Source of the DNA: Gammaproteobacteria bacterium
GTDB lineage: Bacteria > Pseudomonadota > Gammaproteobacteria > Steroidobacterales > Steroidobacteraceae
Length of the DNA: 35,305 bases
Direction: 5' to 3'
Assembly: GCA_025355165.1 (NCBI GenBank)
Contig: JANYAD010000137.1
Location: 1 to 35,305 of the forward strand
Numbering within the stretch: position 1 is the first letter of the stretch; each line of letters begins with the position of its first letter. The position numbers were made by a program, and so were the translations under genes. Under the pieces are notes generated by a model that saw only the letters and a program-made list of their open reading frames with translations, did no database searches and had not been told where the DNA came from. Positions 32,282 to 35,305 of the stretch are shown here, in pieces.

Positions 32282-33177
32282 AACGTGTCGAATCCAAATT
32301 GACGCAGTGCCATTTCGCTGTCGGCCCAATTCTCCTTGACCTTAACCCACAACTCCAAATGCACCGAGCGTTGCCACAAGTCGTTAAGCTCGATTCTCGC
32401 CAAGCGCCCGATCTCCTTCAAGCGCTCGCCTCCCTGGCCGATGACAATGGCTTTCTGACCGGCCCGCTCCACCCATATGACGGCATTGATCATGATTCGG
32501 TTGTCTTCATCAGCGAAGCGTTCGATTTGCACATTGATGCCGTAGGGCAGCTCTTCGCGCAGCTTCAAGGTCAGCTTTTCACGCACGATCTCGGCTGCAT
32601 GAAACGGCTCGTCGCGATCGGTCACGACGTCTGGGGCGAACAGCGGCGGGGAAATCGGCAGACGCGAACCGACCAGAGCCACCAACCGATCGAGATTATC
32701 CGATTCCGATGCCGAGATGGGAATGATTCCAGAGGCCGGCACGCGCTGCGTCATCTCTTCCAGGAAGGGCAGCATCTGGTCTTTGGGAAATACCCGGTCG
32801 ACCTTATTAACCACGAGGAACAGCGGTTGCTTCAAACCCCGCACTCGTTCCCACACCCACATGTCTTCATCCGTGAAACGCATCGCCTCGATGACGAACA
32901 GAATGACATCGGCATCCTGCGAGGAGGAAATCGCCACGCGGTTCATGTACTGGTTCATGACGCGCCGCGTCGATTCGTGTAAGCCCGGCGTGTCGACCAA
33001 CACCAGTTGAGCCCCCGGGCGGTTGACCAGCCCCAGAATCCGATGCCGGGTGGTCTGCGGTTTAGCGGTGACGATGCTCACTTTGCGCCCTACCAGGGCA
33101 TTCACCAGAGTAGATTTGCCGACGTTCGGGCGGCCCACGATGGCCACGTGGCCTGCGCGGAAATTGGGTTCGCTCAT
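32278..33177 (-). CDS. era: GTPase Era
   Basis: Essential GTPase that binds the 3' end of 16S rRNA and aids 30S maturation. 299 residues: G1 GRPNVGKST (15-23), effector loop QTTRHRI, G3 DTPG (62-65), G4 NKVD (about 124-127), G5 ISAS, then the C-terminal KH domain with IVIGQGGERLKEIG. ATG 33177 overlaps the rnc stop as ATGA (33174-33177), the usual rnc-era coupling. Confidence 0.98.
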   Translation of the reverse strand: MSEPNFRAGHVAIVGRPNVGKSTLVNALVGRKVSIVTAKPQTTRHRILGLVNRPGAQLVLVDTPGLHESTRRVMNQYMNRVAISSSQDADVILFVIEAMRFTDEDMWVWERVRGLKQPLFLVVNKVDRVFPKDQMLPFLEEMTQRVPASGIIPISASESDNLDRLVALVGSRLPISPPLFAPDVVTDRDEPFHAAEIVREKLTLKLREELPYGINVQIERFADEDNRIMINAVIWVERAGQKAIVIGQGGERLKEIGRLARIELNDLWQRSVHLELWVKVKENWADSEMALRQFGFDTL

Positions 33178-33884
33178 ATGTGCTCGCGTATTTCCACGGG
33201 CAGAAGATCAATGACTTTTGCCGCGGCCAATTGTTCTGCACGGCGGCGACTGGCGCCCTCGCCCACGGCGGCGATCTCGAAAATCGGCACTTCGCACGTC
33301 ACAGTAAAAGACTGCGCATGCGGATCGCCCCCCACCGCCGTCAATGTATAAACCGGCAAGGCGAGGCCGCGAGCCTGTAACACTTCCTGCAGCCGGGTCT
33401 TCGGATCCTTGAGCGCGTCTGCGGCGGGCAAATCCGACATCCTGGGGCCGAGGATACGGGCCACCGCGGCAGCTGCCGCATCGAATCCCGCATCTGAAAA
33501 TATAGCGCCCAGCATAGCCTCCAGCGCGTCTGCCAAAATGGAGGCCCGACGGAACCCGCCTGATTTCAATTCGCCTGGACCCAGACGCAGATATTCCCCC
33601 AATCCCAAATCGCCCGCAATCTGCGCCAGCGTCTCTCCGCTGACCAATGAGGCGCGCAGCCGCGACAAGGCACCTTCGTCGGCGAGCGGATGCGCTTGGT
33701 ACAGCAGCCGCGCCGCGGCGCAGTTGAGGATCGAGTCGCCCAGGAATTCGAGCCGTTCGTTGTGATCGGCACCGGCACTGCGATGAGTAAGAGCGGTGCG
33801 GCATAACGCAGGTGTTGCAAACACATGGCCGAACGAGCGTTCGACCCAGTTCGATAAGTCGTCGGGCAGGCCCAGCGGAATCAC
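33174..33884 (-). CDS. rnc: Ribonuclease III
   Basis: Double-strand-specific endoribonuclease for rRNA and mRNA processing. 236 residues: signature NERLEFLGDSIL (42-53) with metal ligands Glu46 and Asp50, second pair Asp119 and Glu122 (LADALEAMLGAIF), then a C-terminal double-stranded-RNA-binding domain (about 160-230). The start is GTG 33884, which forms a GTGA overlap with the DUF4845 stop (33881-33884). Confidence 0.97.
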   Translation of the reverse strand: MIPLGLPDDLSNWVERSFGHVFATPALCRTALTHRSAGADHNERLEFLGDSILNCAAARLLYQAHPLADEGALSRLRASLVSGETLAQIAGDLGLGEYLRLGPGELKSGGFRRASILADALEAMLGAIFSDAGFDAAAAAVARILGPRMSDLPAADALKDPKTRLQEVLQARGLALPVYTLTAVGGDPHAQSFTVTCEVPIFEIAAVGEGASRRRAEQLAAAKVIDLLPVEIREHI

Positions 33885-34243
33885 CGCACCTTCACTGTCT
33901 TGTCGAAGTGCACCGACAGTGAAACGTTTCCGGCATACGGCACGGTATCGTCGTAAGCAACATGCATCTGCACGCCGTCCTGATCCCGTGTGATCTCAAT
34001 GTCCTTCGCCTCGACATTGGTCGGGTCTTCAATGTTGAAGTGCCGATCGATCAATGCGCGGATGGCCCCAGGATCCGGGTTTTCGCCTTTGACCTCGGTG
34101 GCCACCGAGTCCATGGTTCGAGCGATCTTCATGTAGTTTAAATAGATCGGCAAAAGGCGGATACCTGCGTAAACCACCACGCCGGCCAATGCGAGAATGC
34201 AGAGCAAACCGATGAAAGTCATGCCGCGCTGGTGCTTTTGCAT
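33881..34243 (-). CDS. DUF4845 family membrane protein
   Basis: 120 residues. A short cytoplasmic start, QKHQRGMTFIG, resembling a pilin-like type III signal, then one membrane helix (about 12-32) and a small outside domain with YLNYMKIARTMDSV. The DUF4845 family is routinely found between lepB and rnc in gammaproteobacteria; its function is unknown. ATG 34243 has GGGAG six bases upstream. Coupled to rnc. Confidence 0.9.
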   Translation of the reverse strand: MQKHQRGMTFIGLLCILALAGVVVYAGIRLLPIYLNYMKIARTMDSVATEVKGENPDPGAIRALIDRHFNIEDPTNVEAKDIEITRDQDGVQMHVAYDDTVPYAGNVSLSVHFDKTVKVR

Positions 34244-34265
34244 AAAATCTCCCTAAAAGAGCCCC

Positions 34266-35285
34266 CTATTCAATCTTATTCCCTATTCTTCTCCAGAGAG
34301 GTCCGTCACGAGTATCAAGATTAAGCCAAATTCGGACCGCCTTCCCGACCAGATTCTGCTCCGGAACGAAGCCGGGAGCATCCGGTTCATCGAGCCAGCG
34401 GCTATCCTTGCTGTTATTGCGATTATCACCCATGAAGAAAAAGTGGCCCGGCGGCACCACCCATTCGCCCGTTTTCACGCTGCCGTTGGCAAACATGATC
34501 TGATGCCGCTTGGCATCGAGTTGCTCGAATGCCGTCGCCACGCCGGTGTAGTTCCAAAGATCCTGCTTCGGTCCGGTGTAGTTGGCGCCCCGGGTCTGTG
34601 CCACGGGCTTGCCGTTGACGTAGAGCTGATTGTTTTCATCGACCCGAATGCGGTCGCCCGGCAGCCCGACCAGCCGCTTGATGTAGTTGATTTTCGGATT
34701 GGGCGGCAGCCGGAACACGATCACATCGCCGCGCTGCGGAGTCGCCGTGGCGATCAGCAAGGTATTCGTAACCGGCAAGCGCAAGCCATAGGCGTACTTG
34801 CTGACAAAAATGAAATCTCCGTCGAACAGCGTCGGCATCATCGAATCCGACGGGATGCGGAAGGGCTCGAAAAGAAACGACCGGATCACCAGCACTAGAA
34901 TGATGACCGGGAAGAACGAGCGCGCATATTCGACCGCCAGAGGCTCGCGCACGCGATCGAGGGGAGTGCCGGCCGAGAGTGCTTGAGCGCGCCGCCGGCG
35001 CGCGAAGAGTGCCTGGTCGGCGCCCCATATGATCCCAGACACGGCCCCGACCACCACCAGCATCAGGCTGAAATCCACCGCCTCGTAACGAAATAGGCGC
35101 CATAACATGCCCACCGCCAGCCCGACCAGCGCGTAGCCCGCGAACTTCGGCAGCAGGGGCTCCTCGGCACTGGTGGCACCCGGATCGCGGCGCGGTCTTA
35201 AGAACCAACCGTCGATCAGAATGATCAGAACGCAGACCGCGCCCGCGCATAGAAGCCCTATGAAAATAACATCGCCATCATTCAC
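34266..35285 (-). CDS. lepB: Signal peptidase I LepB
   Basis: Membrane serine protease that cleaves signal peptides from exported proteins. 339 residues, with N-terminal membrane segments (about 6-25, 48-66 and 72-90) and a fourth near 122-138 before the catalytic domain. Catalytic Ser148 (IPSDSMMPTL) and Lys203 (YIKRLVGLPGD), and box E GDNRNNSKDSR near 290, are all intact. The extra N-terminal segments make it longer than the minimal enzyme but within the gammaproteobacterial range. The start is GTG 35285 with a G-rich ribosome site (GGGGGG) six bases upstream. The usual upstream partner lepA would lie beyond the window. Confidence 0.96.
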   Translation of the reverse strand: MNDGDVIFIGLLCAGAVCVLIILIDGWFLRPRRDPGATSAEEPLLPKFAGYALVGLAVGMLWRLFRYEAVDFSLMLVVVGAVSGIIWGADQALFARRRRAQALSAGTPLDRVREPLAVEYARSFFPVIILVLVIRSFLFEPFRIPSDSMMPTLFDGDFIFVSKYAYGLRLPVTNTLLIATATPQRGDVIVFRLPPNPKINYIKRLVGLPGDRIRVDENNQLYVNGKPVAQTRGANYTGPKQDLWNYTGVATAFEQLDAKRHQIMFANGSVKTGEWVVPPGHFFFMGDNRNNSKDSRWLDEPDAPGFVPEQNLVGKAVRIWLNLDTRDGPLWRRIGNKIE

Positions 35286-35305
35286 GAAATGCCCCCCAAA
35301 AAGTG

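Overview
The window looks like a chromosomal segment of a GC-rich gammaproteobacterium. The block lepB - DUF4845 - rnc - era - recO - pdxJ - acpS, the LolC/LolE pair, NagZ, RlmD and AsmA are all gammaproteobacterial housekeeping genes. The accessory genes (a large TonB receptor, a redoxin-cytochrome-copper monooxygenase fusion) recall soil lineages such as Steroidobacterales/Nevskiales; that placement is inference. I see no tRNA, rRNA, CRISPR array, transposase or integrase.

Layout. (1) 217-2708, minus: lolC and lolE. A divergent promoter region separates them from a small secreted protein (2871-3146) and mfd (3253-6696); a strong intrinsic terminator sits directly before mfd. (2) 6703-10249: a DUF1993 protein, a DUF938 methyltransferase, and AsmA coupled to a cytosolic DsbA-like protein. 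(3) 10380-14397, plus: a probable operon of a secreted redoxin / cytochrome c / PHM-like copper monooxygenase / EF-hand fusion, a small secreted redoxin, and a regulator with two TetR DNA-binding domains in one chain. (4) 14410-26266: an accessory island. Eight minus-strand genes run class V aminotransferase, ornithine-cyclodeaminase-like reductase, fold-type-II PLP dehydratase, MarR, TonB receptor, CDGSH-CDGSH-bicupin fusion, metal-dependent cyclase/hydrolase, and secreted GH39-like glycosidase. A second dehydratase paralogue is divergent, and an APC amino-acid permease converges on it. (5) 26332-35285, minus: lepB, DUF4845, rnc, era, recO, pdxJ, acpS, PolB-type exonuclease, rlmD, nagZ and a LOV-like/GGDEF protein, mostly joined by 4-nt stop/start overlaps.

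How they may work together. The island has an outer-membrane importer, an inner-membrane amino-acid permease, a MarR regulator and enzymes suited to amino- or hydroxy-amino acids (transamination or lyase chemistry, beta-elimination, imine reduction, ring or amide hydrolysis, cupin chemistry). It reads as an uptake and catabolism system for an unidentified amino-acid-derived, possibly glycosylated, compound. Both main minus-strand promoters of the island carry AT-rich palindromes with a TCATAT core between the -35 and -10 boxes, which fits control by the local MarR protein. The most unusual proteins are the CDGSH-bicupin fusion, the four-module copper monooxygenase fusion, the double TetR, and a LOV-like/GGDEF protein that has lost the photoactive cysteine and the GGDEF signature but keeps an RxxD inhibitory site.
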